Part shown: piece by piece, positions 56,491 to 64,000 of the stretch
How the letters are laid out: every line of letters starts with the position of its first letter
How positions within the stretch are numbered: the stretch's first letter is position 1
Assembly: GCF_016907355.1 (NCBI RefSeq)
Contig: NZ_JAFBBW010000001.1
Location: 2,480,001 to 2,544,000 of the forward strand
From: Agromyces aurantiacus
GTDB taxonomy: Bacteria > Actinomycetota > Actinomycetes > Actinomycetales > Microbacteriaceae
Direction: 5' to 3'
DNA: 64,000 bases
Notes under the pieces: model-generated
The model's database searches: none
What the model saw: only the letters and a program-made list of their open reading frames with translations
Told to the model about the DNA's origin: nothing
Made by a program: the position numbers and the translations under genes

Positions 56491-58229
56491 CAGGACTCCT
56501 TGCCTTCGCCGGCGCCGACGGTGGCGTCGACCTGCGCTGCCTTGCGCTCCGCGATGGTCTGGCGCTTCTGCGCCTCGCGCGAGCTCGATGCGGCCTTCTT
56601 CGCCGGGACGGCGACGGGCTTGCGGAACTCGGCGCGACCGCGGTAGACCGCACCCAGTGCCTGCGGGTCGAGGCCCGACCAGGGGTGCCCGCTCGAGAAG
56701 AACCGCGTCTGCGCGAGCAGCTGCAGCATCGGATGCGTGAACAGGATCACGACGATGACGTCGATGATCGTCGTGAGGCCGAGCGTGTAGGCGAAGCCCT
56801 TGACGCTGCCGACCGCGAGGATGAACAGCACGATCGCCGCGAGCAGGTTGACGCCCTTCGAGGCGAGGATCGTCCGGAAGGCGCGCTTCCATCCGGCCTC
56901 GACGGCGCCGACGAGCGGACGGCCGTCGCGCAGTTCGTCGCGGACGCGCTCGAAGTAGACGATGAACGAGTCGGCCGTGAAGCCGATCGCGACGATGAGG
57001 CCCGCGATGCCCGCGAGCGAGAGGCGGTAGCCCTCGCGCCACGACAGGATCGTGATCATCAGGTAGGTGATGAGCGCGGCGATCACGAGCGAGGCGATCG
57101 TGACGCTGCCGAGCGCCCGGTACTGGAACAGCGTGTAGATGACGACCAGGATGAGGCCGATGAGGCCGGCGATCAGGCCGGACTGCAGCTGCGAGGTTCC
57201 GAGCGTGGCCGAGATCGTGTCGGAGGACTGCACTTCGAAGCTGATCGGGAGCGCGCCGAACTTGAGCTGGTCGGCGAGGGCCTTCGAGCTCTCCTGCGTG
57301 AAGCTTCCGGTCACCTGCGGGCGCCCGTCGGTGATCACGCCGTTCATCTGCGGTGCCGAGAGCACCGCACCGTCGAGCACGAACGCGAATTGGTCGCGGG
57401 GCGTCTGGCCGTTCAACGCGAAGAGGCGCTGGCTGACCTTCGCGAACTCCTCGGTGCCGCGCTCGTTGAACACGATGTTGACGGCCCACTGGCCGGTCGA
57501 TGCGCCGGACTGCGTCTGGACCTGGCCGTTCGTGGCGTCGACGATGTCCTCGCCGCTCACCTCGACCGGGCCGAGCAGGTACTTGATCTGGCGATTCGTG
57601 TCGCAGGTCACGAGCGGCTGGTCGGAGGGGGCGACGTTCGTCTGGCCCGCGTCGAGGCTCGCGCAGTCGAAGTTGTCGAACTGGTCCTGCAGGGCGGGGG
57701 TCACCCAGTTGGGGTCGCTCGCGTCGGTCGGTTCGATCGAGGGCGTGGCCTGGAGCTCCTCCTGGGCCCCGTCGGTCGGCTCGGGGCTCGCGCTCGGGTC
57801 GATCGACTGGTTGGTCGCCGCGTCGGCGAGGAGCACCGGGCGGAGCTCGAGCTTGGCCGACGACTCGATGCGGTCGCGGGTCTGCTCGTCCAGCTCGCCC
57901 GGGATGCGGACGACGACGTTGGAACCCTCGGTGTTGATCTCGGCCTCGGCGACGCCCGAGGCGTCGACGCGCTGGCGGATGATCGACACGGCCTGGTCGA
58001 GCTGCTCCTGCGACACGCTCTCGTTGTCGGCGAGCTGCGGCGCGAGGATGATCTGCGTGCCGCCCTCGAGGTCGAGCGCGAGCTTCGGCGTCCAGGAGCC
58101 GCCGCCCCAGATCACGCCGGCGGCGTTGATGCCGAACAGCGCGACGATGATGACGCCGAGCCAGGTGAGCGAACGCACGGCCTTGCGGACGGGCGTGGGT
58201 CGCGAGGACCGCTTGGTTGGTGCAGCCAC
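56490..58229 (-). CDS. secD: protein translocase subunit SecD
   Basis: 579 residues. Six membrane helices with a large extracellular part between helix 1 and 2. LDLEGGTQIILAPQ is the conserved opening; NIVFNERGTEEFAKVSQ and FVLDGAVLSAPQMNGVITDG lie in the P1 region; the membrane part has LKFGALPISFE, AGIAGLIVAIGFTADSFIVYFERVRDE and FTHPMLQLLAQTRFF. An inserted acidic Pro/Glu-rich stretch (about 135-170) is typical of actinobacteria. GTG start; a basic C-terminal tail. Confidence 0.97.
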   Translation of the reverse strand: MAAPTKRSSRPTPVRKAVRSLTWLGVIIVALFGINAAGVIWGGGSWTPKLALDLEGGTQIILAPQLADNESVSQEQLDQAVSIIRQRVDASGVAEAEINTEGSNVVVRIPGELDEQTRDRIESSAKLELRPVLLADAATNQSIDPSASPEPTDGAQEELQATPSIEPTDASDPNWVTPALQDQFDNFDCASLDAGQTNVAPSDQPLVTCDTNRQIKYLLGPVEVSGEDIVDATNGQVQTQSGASTGQWAVNIVFNERGTEEFAKVSQRLFALNGQTPRDQFAFVLDGAVLSAPQMNGVITDGRPQVTGSFTQESSKALADQLKFGALPISFEVQSSDTISATLGTSQLQSGLIAGLIGLILVVIYTLFQYRALGSVTIASLVIAALITYLMITILSWREGYRLSLAGIAGLIVAIGFTADSFIVYFERVRDELRDGRPLVGAVEAGWKRAFRTILASKGVNLLAAIVLFILAVGSVKGFAYTLGLTTIIDVIVVILFTHPMLQLLAQTRFFSSGHPWSGLDPQALGAVYRGRAEFRKPVAVPAKKAASSSREAQKRQTIAERKAAQVDATVGAGEGKES

Positions 58230-58292
58230 GAATTCTGCTTTCTCTGCAGGAGCCCGCGCGTCATCGCGTGGGCCGAGCGTTGGGTCGTTCGC

Positions 58293-58670
58293 CTAGTCGT
58301 CCGACTTCTTGACGTCGGGCGTCTCGTCGCCGGGCGCCTCGTCGACGCGCTCGCCGAACTCGGGCTCGCCCTCGACCACGGCGGTCGACGCCGCGGTCTC
58401 GTCGGCCGCGTCGACGACGCGCGCGATGGTCTGGCGGTGGACGGTCAGCACCGTGCCCGGGCCCGCCTTGAGCTCGACCCGGTTCTCCTCCTCGTCGATC
58501 GCGAGGATGGTGCCGAACAGCCCGAAGTTGGTCATGACCTTCGCGCCCGGGACGATCTTCGACTGCAGGTCGCGCATGTCCGCCTGGCGCTTGCGCGAGT
58601 TGCGGAACATGAAGAAGATCAGCACCGCCAGGACGGCGAGCATGATGATGGTGAACGGGTCGAAGACCAT
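58293..58670 (-). CDS. yajC: preprotein translocase accessory subunit YajC
   Basis: 125 residues: an N-terminal membrane helix (about 3-22, DPFTIIMLAVLAVLIFFMF), the basic RNSRKRQADMRDLQSKI segment, the VMTNFGLFGTILAIDEEENRVELKAGPGT fold in two pieces of the family, and an acidic tail. It associates with SecDF. ATG start with GGAAGG about ten bases upstream. A TATAAT box before it overlaps the ruvB stop. Confidence 0.93.
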   Translation of the reverse strand: MVFDPFTIIMLAVLAVLIFFMFRNSRKRQADMRDLQSKIVPGAKVMTNFGLFGTILAIDEEENRVELKAGPGTVLTVHRQTIARVVDAADETAASTAVVEGEPEFGERVDEAPGDETPDVKKSDD

Positions 58671-58737
58671 GGGGTGGGTACCTTCCGGGGTGCGCCGCTG
58701 CGCACGATCAAGGGCGGGGCGGCCGAGGCCTCCAAGG

Positions 58738-58743
58738 ATTATA
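58738..58743 (-). promoter_or_regulatory. -10 box of yajC-secDF overlapping the ruvB stop
   Basis: A perfect TATAAT on the minus strand that shares bases with the TAA of ruvB. Such an AT-rich hexamer is rare in this sequence. The -35 is not clear. A start about seven bases on gives a leader of about 60 bases. Confidence 0.5.
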
Positions 58744-59791
58744 GGTCATCGATCGGAAGCGTCGCCGGGCTCTCCCCACCCTCGCGGACGAGCCCGAAGT
58801 GGCGCCATGCGGCGGGGGTCGCCACACGGCCGCGCGGCGTCCGCGTGATGAGCCCGATGCGCACCAGGAACGGCTCGACGACCGCCTCGATCGTCTCGGC
58901 CTCCTCGCCGACCGAGACGGCCAGCGTGTTCAGCCCCACCGGTCCGCCGCCGAATCGGGTGAGGATGGTCAGCATGACCGCCCGGTCGAGCCGATCCAGC
59001 CCGAGCGGATCGACGTCGTAGAGCTCGAGCGCCGCGCGCACCGACTCGACGTCGGCGCGACCCGAGCCCGAGGCGTGCACGAGGGCGTAGTCGCGCACGC
59101 GGCGCAGCAGTCGGTTCGCGATGCGCGGCGTGCCCCGGCAGCGCCCGGCGATCTCGGCGACGGCCTCGCGGTCGATCGCGAGGCCGAGCATCGCGGCGGC
59201 CCGCGAGAGCACCTGCTCGAGCTCGGACTCGTCGTAGAACTCCAGGTGCGCGGTGAAGCCGAAGCGGTCGCGGAGCGGATTGGGCAGGAGCCCCGCGCGC
59301 GTGGTGGCGCCCACGAGCGTGAACGGTGCGAGGTCGAGCGGGACCGAGGTCGCACCGGCCCCCTTGCCCACCATGATGTCGATGCGGAAATCCTCCATGG
59401 CGAGGTAGAGCATCTCCTCCGCGGAGCGGGCCATGCGGTGGATCTCGTCGATGAAGAGCACCTCGCCTGGCACGAGCGACGACAGGATCGCGGCGAGGTC
59501 GCCTGCATGCTGGATGGCCGGCCCGCTCGACATGCGCAGCGGCCGGCCGCCCTCGTGCGCGACGATCATCGCGAGCGTGGTCTTGCCGAGGCCGGGCGGG
59601 CCGGCGAGCAGGATGTGGTCGGGCGTGCGCTGCTGCAGCGCTGCCGCCGACAGCAGCAGCTGGAGCTGGCCGCGGACGCGCGTCTGCCCGACGAACTCCT
59701 CGAGGCTGCGGGGTCGCAGTGCGCCCTCGAAGGCGAGCTCGGCCTCGGAGGCGAGCACGGGGTCGGTGAGGTCGAGATCGGCGTCGCTCAT
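58739..59791 (-). CDS. ruvB: Holliday junction branch migration helicase RuvB
   Basis: A 350-residue AAA+ motor that with RuvA moves Holliday junctions. Walker [10 protein letters not shown] (64-72), Walker [10 protein letters not shown], sensor 1 [12 protein letters not shown], the arginine-finger region [13 protein letters not shown] and the winged-helix end [17 protein letters not shown] are present. ATG overlaps the ruvA stop (ATGA). Confidence 0.98.
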   Translation of the reverse strand: MSDADLDLTDPVLASEAELAFEGALRPRSLEEFVGQTRVRGQLQLLLSAAALQQRTPDHILLAGPPGLGKTTLAMIVAHEGGRPLRMSSGPAIQHAGDLAAILSSLVPGEVLFIDEIHRMARSAEEMLYLAMEDFRIDIMVGKGAGATSVPLDLAPFTLVGATTRAGLLPNPLRDRFGFTAHLEFYDESELEQVLSRAAAMLGLAIDREAVAEIAGRCRGTPRIANRLLRRVRDYALVHASGSGRADVESVRAALELYDVDPLGLDRLDRAVMLTILTRFGGGPVGLNTLAVSVGEEAETIEAVVEPFLVRIGLITRTPRGRVATPAAWRHFGLVREGGESPATLPIDDL

Positions 59792-60408
59792 CGCGCCCTC
59801 GTGGGCTGCTGGGCGGGACCGAGTCGCGCGAGCGTGAGGCGCAGCAGGGTGGGCACCGAGGTCGCGGCGGCGGGGTCGACCGACTCGAGCGTCTCGCTGA
59901 GCGCCTCGCCCGCGAGCTTCTCGGACCACCCGAGGCCCGTGAGCGCGGCGAGCACGTCGTCGGCGACGCCCCCGGCGGCGACCGGCGCCCCGGAGGAGGC
60001 GGGGGGCGGCGCCACGAGCTTGCCGGCGAGCGAGACGGTGATCAGCTTCGCGGTCTTGGGACCGATGCCGCTCACCCGCCGGAACGCCGCATCGTCGTCG
60101 GCGTCGATCGCGCGCGCGACGTCGGCGGGCGACATCGCGGAGAGCACGCCGAGCGCCGATTTCGGGCCCACCCCGGTGACGCCGATGAGCAGTTCGAACA
60201 CGTCGAGCTCGTCGCGCGTGGCGAAGCCGAACAGCGTCAGCGAGTCCTCGCGGACGATGAGCGAGGTGTGCACGAAGACCTCCTGGCCCTCTCGGCTCGC
60301 GAGCACCAGGGCCGGGGTCGCGTTGACCAGGTAGCCCACGCCGCCGACCTCGACGACCAGCGAGCCGCCGGATGCCACGGACACCCGGCCACGGAGGGAG
60401 GAGATCAC
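59788..60408 (-). CDS. ruvA: Holliday junction DNA-binding protein RuvA
   Basis: 206 residues. The tetramer holds the junction. Domain I starts [23 protein letters not shown]; domain II has helix-hairpin-helix motifs [18 protein letters not shown] and [12 protein letters not shown]; domain III (about 155-200, [15 protein letters not shown]) contacts RuvB. The GTG start overlaps the ruvC stop as GTGA. Confidence 0.97.
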   Translation of the reverse strand: MISSLRGRVSVASGGSLVVEVGGVGYLVNATPALVLASREGQEVFVHTSLIVREDSLTLFGFATRDELDVFELLIGVTGVGPKSALGVLSAMSPADVARAIDADDDAAFRRVSGIGPKTAKLITVSLAGKLVAPPPASSGAPVAAGGVADDVLAALTGLGWSEKLAGEALSETLESVDPAAATSVPTLLRLTLARLGPAQQPTRAR

Positions 60409-61022
60409 TCCTTCACCCTACGGGCAGCCCCCGACACCGTTGCGGCACGCTCCGCGGCGAGCCACGCGCGCTGCGCCGGGGTGAGCGACGCGGCGGCCGC
60501 ACGCTCGCGCGGGCTCGCGGCGGCGTCGGCGATCGCCGCGCCCGCGACCCCGCCGGTGCGCCACGCGTGGCAGATCGCGAGGGCGAGGGCGTCCGCGGCA
60601 TCCGCCGGCTTCGGGACGGCCTCGAGCCCGAGGATGCGGGCGACCATGGCGCCCACCTGCTTCTTGTCGGCACGGCCGTAGCCGGTGATCGCCGCCTTGA
60701 CCTCGCTCGGCGTGTGCAGGGCGACCGGCAGCGCGCGGCGCTCGGCGATGAGCATCGCGACGCCCGAGATCTGCGCCGTGCCCATGATCGTCGACACGTC
60801 GCTGCGCGCGAAGACGCGCTCGAGCGCGACCGCGTTCGGCCGGTGCTCCTCCACGATCGCCTCGAGGCCGTCGGCGATGCGCGCGAGCCGACCCGGCGTC
60901 GCGAGCTCCGCGGGCGAGCGCAGCACGACCACGTCGACGAGGGTCGCGGTCCGGTCGGGCGCGACGTCGACGACGCCCACGCCGCAGCGGGTCAGCCCGG
61001 GGTCGATGCCGAGCACCCGCAC
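60405..61022 (-). CDS. ruvC: Holliday junction resolvase RuvC
   Basis: 205 residues. A dimeric endonuclease that cuts Holliday junctions. The four acidic residues lie in [19 protein letters not shown], and [12 protein letters not shown] near the end of the fold; [22 protein letters not shown] is the conserved basic part. The C-terminal Ala/Arg-rich tail is longer than in E. coli. GTG 61022 is five bases after the yebC stop. Confidence 0.96.
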   Translation of the reverse strand: MRVLGIDPGLTRCGVGVVDVAPDRTATLVDVVVLRSPAELATPGRLARIADGLEAIVEEHRPNAVALERVFARSDVSTIMGTAQISGVAMLIAERRALPVALHTPSEVKAAITGYGRADKKQVGAMVARILGLEAVPKPADAADALALAICHAWRTGGVAGAAIADAAASPRERAAAASLTPAQRAWLAAERAATVSGAARRVKE

Positions 61023-61027
61023 CGCGG

Positions 61028-61789
61028 CTACTCCGACTCGTTCTCGAGCTCGGCCTGCACCTCGGGCGTGAGGTCGAAGTTGCTGTAGACGTTCTGCACG
61101 TCGTCGCTGTCCTCGAGCGCGTCGATCAGGCGGAAGACCTTCTTCGCGGTCTCGGCGTCGATCTCGACCTTGAGGTTCGGCACGAACTCGATGTCGGCCG
61201 ACTCGTAGTCGAAGCCGGCCTCCTGCAGCGCCTTGCGCACCTCGACCATGTCGGAGGGGTCGGTGACGACCTCGAAGCCCTGCGCGTGCGGCTCGATCTC
61301 CTCCGCGCCGGCCTCGAGGGCGGCCATCATGACGTCGTCCTCGGTCGTGCCCTCGCCGCTCACGACGATGACGCCCTTGCGAGTGAAGTTGTAGGCGACC
61401 GAGCCGGGGTCGGCGAGCGTGCCGCCGTTCCGGCTGAGCCCGGTGCGGACCTCTGCGGCGGCGCGGTTCTTGTTGTCGGTCAGCACCTCGATCATGAGGG
61501 CGACGCCGTTGGGGCCGTACGCCTCGTACGTGATGTTCTGGTACTCGACCGCCTCGCCGCCGATGCCGGCACCGCGCTTGATCGCGCGGTCGATGTTGTC
61601 GTTCGGGACCGAGGTCTTCTTGGCCTTCTGCACGGCGTCGTACAGGGTCGGGTTGCCGCCCAGGTCGGCGCCCCCGAGCTTGGCCGCGACCTCGATGTTC
61701 TTGATGAGCTTGGCGAACGACTTCGCGCGGCGCGCGTCGATGACGGCCTTCTTGTGCTTGGTCGTCGCCCACTTGGAATGCCCGGACAT
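61028..61789 (-). CDS. YebC/PmpR-family protein
   Basis: 253 residues. The highly conserved start [18 protein letters not shown] and the blocks [39 protein letters not shown] and FTRKGVIVV identify the family. Members have been described as transcriptional regulators and, more recently, as translation factors that help ribosomes at difficult sequences (TACO1 family). ATG start with GGGAG about five bases upstream and a TAGAAT -10 about 33 bases upstream. First gene of yebC-ruvCAB. Confidence 0.95.
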   Translation of the reverse strand: MSGHSKWATTKHKKAVIDARRAKSFAKLIKNIEVAAKLGGADLGGNPTLYDAVQKAKKTSVPNDNIDRAIKRGAGIGGEAVEYQNITYEAYGPNGVALMIEVLTDNKNRAAAEVRTGLSRNGGTLADPGSVAYNFTRKGVIVVSGEGTTEDDVMMAALEAGAEEIEPHAQGFEVVTDPSDMVEVRKALQEAGFDYESADIEFVPNLKVEIDAETAKKVFRLIDALEDSDDVQNVYSNFDLTPEVQAELENESE

Positions 61790-61821
61790 GCGTCTCCCGT
61801 GATGGTGGTCGGTACCCCGAC

Positions 61822-61827
61822 ATTCTA
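61822..61827 (-). promoter_or_regulatory. -10 box of yebC-ruvCAB
   Basis: TAGAAT on the minus strand with a leader of about 26 bases that ends in a normal ribosome-binding site. The -35 is poor. Confidence 0.45.
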
Positions 61828-61899
61828 GGCCAGCGCGTGCGGCGGGCCGCCGCGCGGTCCCGGCGGGCCGCCGCGGGCCGGATGCCGCGGGCCGGCGCC

Positions 61900-62427
61900 T
61901 CAGGCGAGGAGCTTCTCGAGCGTGCGGAGGTTCCGGTTCGTGGTGGTGGTCTTGAAGACGGGCTTGGCGAGCACCTTGGCGAACGGCGTGTCGACCGTGG
62001 TGCCCTTGACGGGGTTCCAGTAGGCGACGCCGTCGCCGCGCTCGATCGGGTCGACCCGCGGGTCGGGCTCGCCGATGGCCTTGAGCAGGGCATCGATCGC
62101 GGCGGGTTCTGAGGCGAAGACGACGTAGGGCTGACGTCCGCCGTCGTGGGCGTCGAAGGGGAAGGCCTCGACCACGGCACGCAGCCGCTCGGCGGTCAGC
62201 AGCACGATCCACGCCTCGTACCCGAATCGCTCGGAGAGGGCGCGCTCGATCTCGCGCTTCAGCCGCGCGGCGGCGCTCGTGCCGGTCTCGAAGGCGACGT
62301 TGCCGCTCGCGAGCACCGTGCGCACGGCCGAGAACCCGAGCCCCTCGAACACCTCGCGCAGCTCGGCGGACCTGATCGTGACGCCGCCCACGTTGACCCC
62401 GCGCAGCAGGGCGATCCACTCGGTCAT
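61900..62427 (-). CDS. DUF1697 family protein
   Basis: 175 residues. The opening [15 protein letters not shown], the block [14 protein letters not shown] and the end [15 protein letters not shown] are the standard DUF1697 pattern. Members are small soluble proteins of unknown function. ATG start; a TAGGCT box six bases before it and no Shine-Dalgarno point to a leaderless mRNA. It and the next gene are inserted between pdxT and yebC. Confidence 0.9.
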   Translation of the reverse strand: MTEWIALLRGVNVGGVTIRSAELREVFEGLGFSAVRTVLASGNVAFETGTSAAARLKREIERALSERFGYEAWIVLLTAERLRAVVEAFPFDAHDGGRQPYVVFASEPAAIDALLKAIGEPDPRVDPIERGDGVAYWNPVKGTTVDTPFAKVLAKPVFKTTTTNRNLRTLEKLLA

Positions 62428-62433
62428 GCCGCG

Positions 62434-62439
62434 AGCCTA
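62434..62439 (-). promoter_or_regulatory. -10 box of the DUF1697 gene, probably leaderless
   Basis: TAGGCT on the minus strand, six bases, then ATG 62427. Confidence 0.45.
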
Positions 62440-62452
62440 CGGCGAGGGTCCG

Positions 62453-63070
62453 TCACGCGGCGGGCGCGCCGGGGAACCGCACGCCGACCGCTCGCGCCTC
62501 GAGCGCGGCCAGCGCGCGGATCGCGTCGGGCTCGCCGCGGCGCCAGGCTCCGACCGCGTCGGGTTCGGCGGCGAACACGGCGGCCGGATCGCGCACGGTC
62601 AGGGCGCGCAGCGCGAGCAGGTCCGCGCCGCCGGGGCGTTCGAGCGCCGCTGCCGTCCGCCCGGCGCGCAGCGCGCGCACCAGACGCGGCACGACCCAGG
62701 CGAGCAGCACCGCCGCGACCGGCAGTGCCGCGACGCCGACCGCGGCGAGGAGCGCGATCCAGCCCACGGCGTCCTGCTGCCCGCGGCCCACCGACTCGAG
62801 GGTCGCCCCCGCGGCGCTGGCCCCGTCGAAGGGTTGGGCGATCCCCGGCCCGATCAGCGGGACGTCTCCCAGGGCGGTCCCGATGTCGGTCATGCTGCCG
62901 CGGAATCCGGTGCCCGCCGCCTCGAGCTGCCGGCCGAGGTCGCCGAAGCCCGTCACGAATCGGTGGACGGCCACGGCGGCCCACACCGAGAGGACAACCA
63001 CGGCCAGCGCGATGACGTCGCCGACGATCTGCCCGGCGCGGCGTCCATCGAAATCCGAGTACGGCTTCAT
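62453..63070 (-). CDS. two-helix membrane protein of unknown function
   Basis: 205 residues. A membrane helix at about 14-36, an extracellular Gly/Ala-rich loop (about 40-100) with GDLGRQLEAAGTGFRG, a second long hydrophobic segment at about 101-132, and a cytoplasmic Arg/Ala/Asp-rich helical tail with LLALRALTVRDPAAVFAAEP. I recognise no family, though the layout recalls actinobacterial membrane proteins with no known role. ATG start. It is 33 bases after pdxT. Confidence 0.65.
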   Translation of the reverse strand: MKPYSDFDGRRAGQIVGDVIALAVVVLSVWAAVAVHRFVTGFGDLGRQLEAAGTGFRGSMTDIGTALGDVPLIGPGIAQPFDGASAAGATLESVGRGQQDAVGWIALLAAVGVAALPVAAVLLAWVVPRLVRALRAGRTAAALERPGGADLLALRALTVRDPAAVFAAEPDAVGAWRRGEPDAIRALAALEARAVGVRFPGAPAA

Positions 63071-63103
63071 GCCCCAACTCTGGCGTGGGGCGCGGCTCCG
63101 GCG

Positions 63104-63772
63104 CTACGCGGCCGAGGAGGGCGATGCCGACGCGGCGCCGGCAGCGGCCGCCCGCACCTTCCCGAGGAAGTACTCGTGGAAGCGCCGGTCGCCCTGGATC
63201 TCGGGGTGGAAGCTCGTGCCGACGAGGTTGCCCTGCTCGACCGCGACCACGCGCCCGTCCGGGAGGGAGGCGAGCGGAGTCGCCTTCTCCCCCACCGACT
63301 CGACGACCGGTCCGCGGATGAAGACCGCGTGCACGGGCTCGTCGCCGAGCGCGGGCACGTCGAGGTCGGTCTCGAACGACTGGTTCTGCGAGCCGAACGC
63401 GTTGCGGCGCACGACCACGTCGAGCCCGCCGAGGTTCTGCTGTCCGGCGATCGTGTCGAGCAGCGTGTCGGCGATCATGATGAGGCCGGCGCACGTGCCG
63501 TACACCGGAAGGCCCTCGGCGATGCGTCGCTTCAGCGGCTCGGCGACGCCGAACGCGCGCGACAGCTTGTCCATCACCGTGGACTCGCCGCCGGGGATCA
63601 CGAGGCCGTCGATGCCCTCGACGTCCTCGGGGCGCCGGACGAGCACGACGCGCGCGCCGAGCTCCGCCAGCACGCGCGCGTGCTCGCGGAAGTCGCCCTG
63701 CAGGGCGAGCACGCCGACCGTGGGGCCCGCGGCATCCGCAGGCCCCATCGACTCGTCGCGGAGAGTCACCAT
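63104..63772 (-). CDS. pdxT: pyridoxal 5'-phosphate synthase, glutaminase subunit PdxT
   Basis: 222 residues. It supplies ammonia from glutamine to Pdx[31 protein letters not shown], the nucleophile Cys94 in [13 protein letters not shown], and the His/Glu dyad in [18 protein letters not shown] are complete. The ATG at 63772 overlaps the pdxS stop; a GTG one codon later would overlap as GTGA. PLP made here serves TrpB among others. Confidence 0.97.
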   Translation of the reverse strand: MVTLRDESMGPADAAGPTVGVLALQGDFREHARVLAELGARVVLVRRPEDVEGIDGLVIPGGESTVMDKLSRAFGVAEPLKRRIAEGLPVYGTCAGLIMIADTLLDTIAGQQNLGGLDVVVRRNAFGSQNQSFETDLDVPALGDEPVHAVFIRGPVVESVGEKATPLASLPDGRVVAVEQGNLVGTSFHPEIQGDRRFHEYFLGKVRAAAAGAASASPSSAA

Positions 63773-64000
63773 CCGCGCTCGGCGAGGCGGTGCGGCGCGG
63801 CGAGGTCGGCGACGTTGATGCCGACCATGGCCTCGCCCAGGCCGCGCGAGACCTCGGCGATGACCTTGGGGTCGTCGTAGAAGGTGGTGGCCTTCACGAT
63901 CGCGGCGGCGCGCTGCTCGGGGTTGCCCGACTTGAAGATGCCCGAGCCCACGAACACGCCGTCGGCGCCGAGCTGCATCATCATGGCCGCGTCGGCCGGG
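63766..64000 (-). CDS. pdxS: pyridoxal 5'-phosphate synthase, PdxS subunit, C-terminal fragment
   Basis: Only the last 77 codons are in the window; the gene starts beyond the right edge. [20 protein letters not shown], then [11 protein letters not shown], is the phosphate-binding end of the PdxS TIM barrel, and [19 protein letters not shown] follows. PdxS makes PLP from ribose 5-phosphate, glyceraldehyde 3-phosphate and ammonia. Any ATG inside the fragment is internal, not the start. Confidence 0.97.
   Translation of the reverse strand, partial: PADAAMMMQLGADGVFVGSGIFKSGNPEQRAAAIVKATTFYDDPKVIAEVSRGLGEAMVGINVADLAAPHRLAERGW

Overview
The window reads as a contiguous piece of a high-GC actinobacterial chromosome, most likely family Microbacteriaceae. 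Support comes from very high G/C at third codon positions, frequent GTG starts, the order pyrR-pyrB-pyrC-carA-carB-pyrF-gmk-rpoZ-coaBC-metK-priA-fmt-rsmB-rpe-his-trp, an actinobacterial IHF (mIHF) domain, an HGxxPAAW-type small membrane protein inside the trp cluster, a motor-less PriA and the pdxS-pdxT-yebC-ruvCAB-yajC-secDF-rel block. The family assignment is inference; no 16S gene is present. I see no prophage, insertion sequence, CRISPR array or biosynthetic island.

Layout. 1-1255: 5' end of an ANTAR response regulator (pdtaR), tRNA-Leu(CAA), a CapA-like phosphatase. 1391-10011: pyk, gltD, gltB, lgt. 10076-17646: trpA, trpB, trpC, two small membrane proteins, trpE, hisI, hisF, hisG, hisE. 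17656-26481: rpe, rsmB, fmt, priA, metK, coaBC, rpoZ and an mIHF-guanylate kinase fusion. 26474-35255: pyrF, carB, carA, a membrane protein, pyrC, pyrB, pyrR. All of these run on the minus strand. From pyrR to trpA no gap exceeds about 61 bases and many neighbours overlap by four bases (ATGA or GTGA), so pyrimidine, S-adenosylmethionine, CoA, histidine and tryptophan synthesis are packed into a potential 25-kb transcription unit. A PyrR-binding loop just before pyrR suggests translational control at its head.

35400-37414 is a two-gene plus-strand cassette (multi-pass membrane protein, GT1-type glycosyltransferase) placed between pyrR and nusB. 37425-48655 returns to the minus strand: nusB, efp, aroQ, aroB, aroK, aroC, aroE, mltG, ruvX, alaS, a small membrane protein and rpsD, so shikimate synthesis is joined to translation and cell-wall genes. 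48839-50242 is rarA (minus). 50356-53163 has three plus-strand genes: a membrane-anchored cyclophilin, a DUF349 protein and an AbiEi-antitoxin-like protein that converges on and overlaps rel. 53142-64000 (minus) holds rel, secF, secD, yajC, ruvB, ruvA, ruvC, yebC, a DUF1697 protein, a membrane protein, pdxT and the 3' end of pdxS.

The gene content is mainly core metabolism and information processing. The most notable features are the mIHF-Gmk fusion, the PyrR operator covering the pyrR ribosome-binding site, nine 12-residue repeats in the cytoplasmic part of MltG, recurrent TAGGCT-like -10 boxes 6-7 bases before start codons (probable leaderless mRNAs), and over-use of the nonamer GGATGCCGC. 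No stretch longer than 300 bases lacks a gene.
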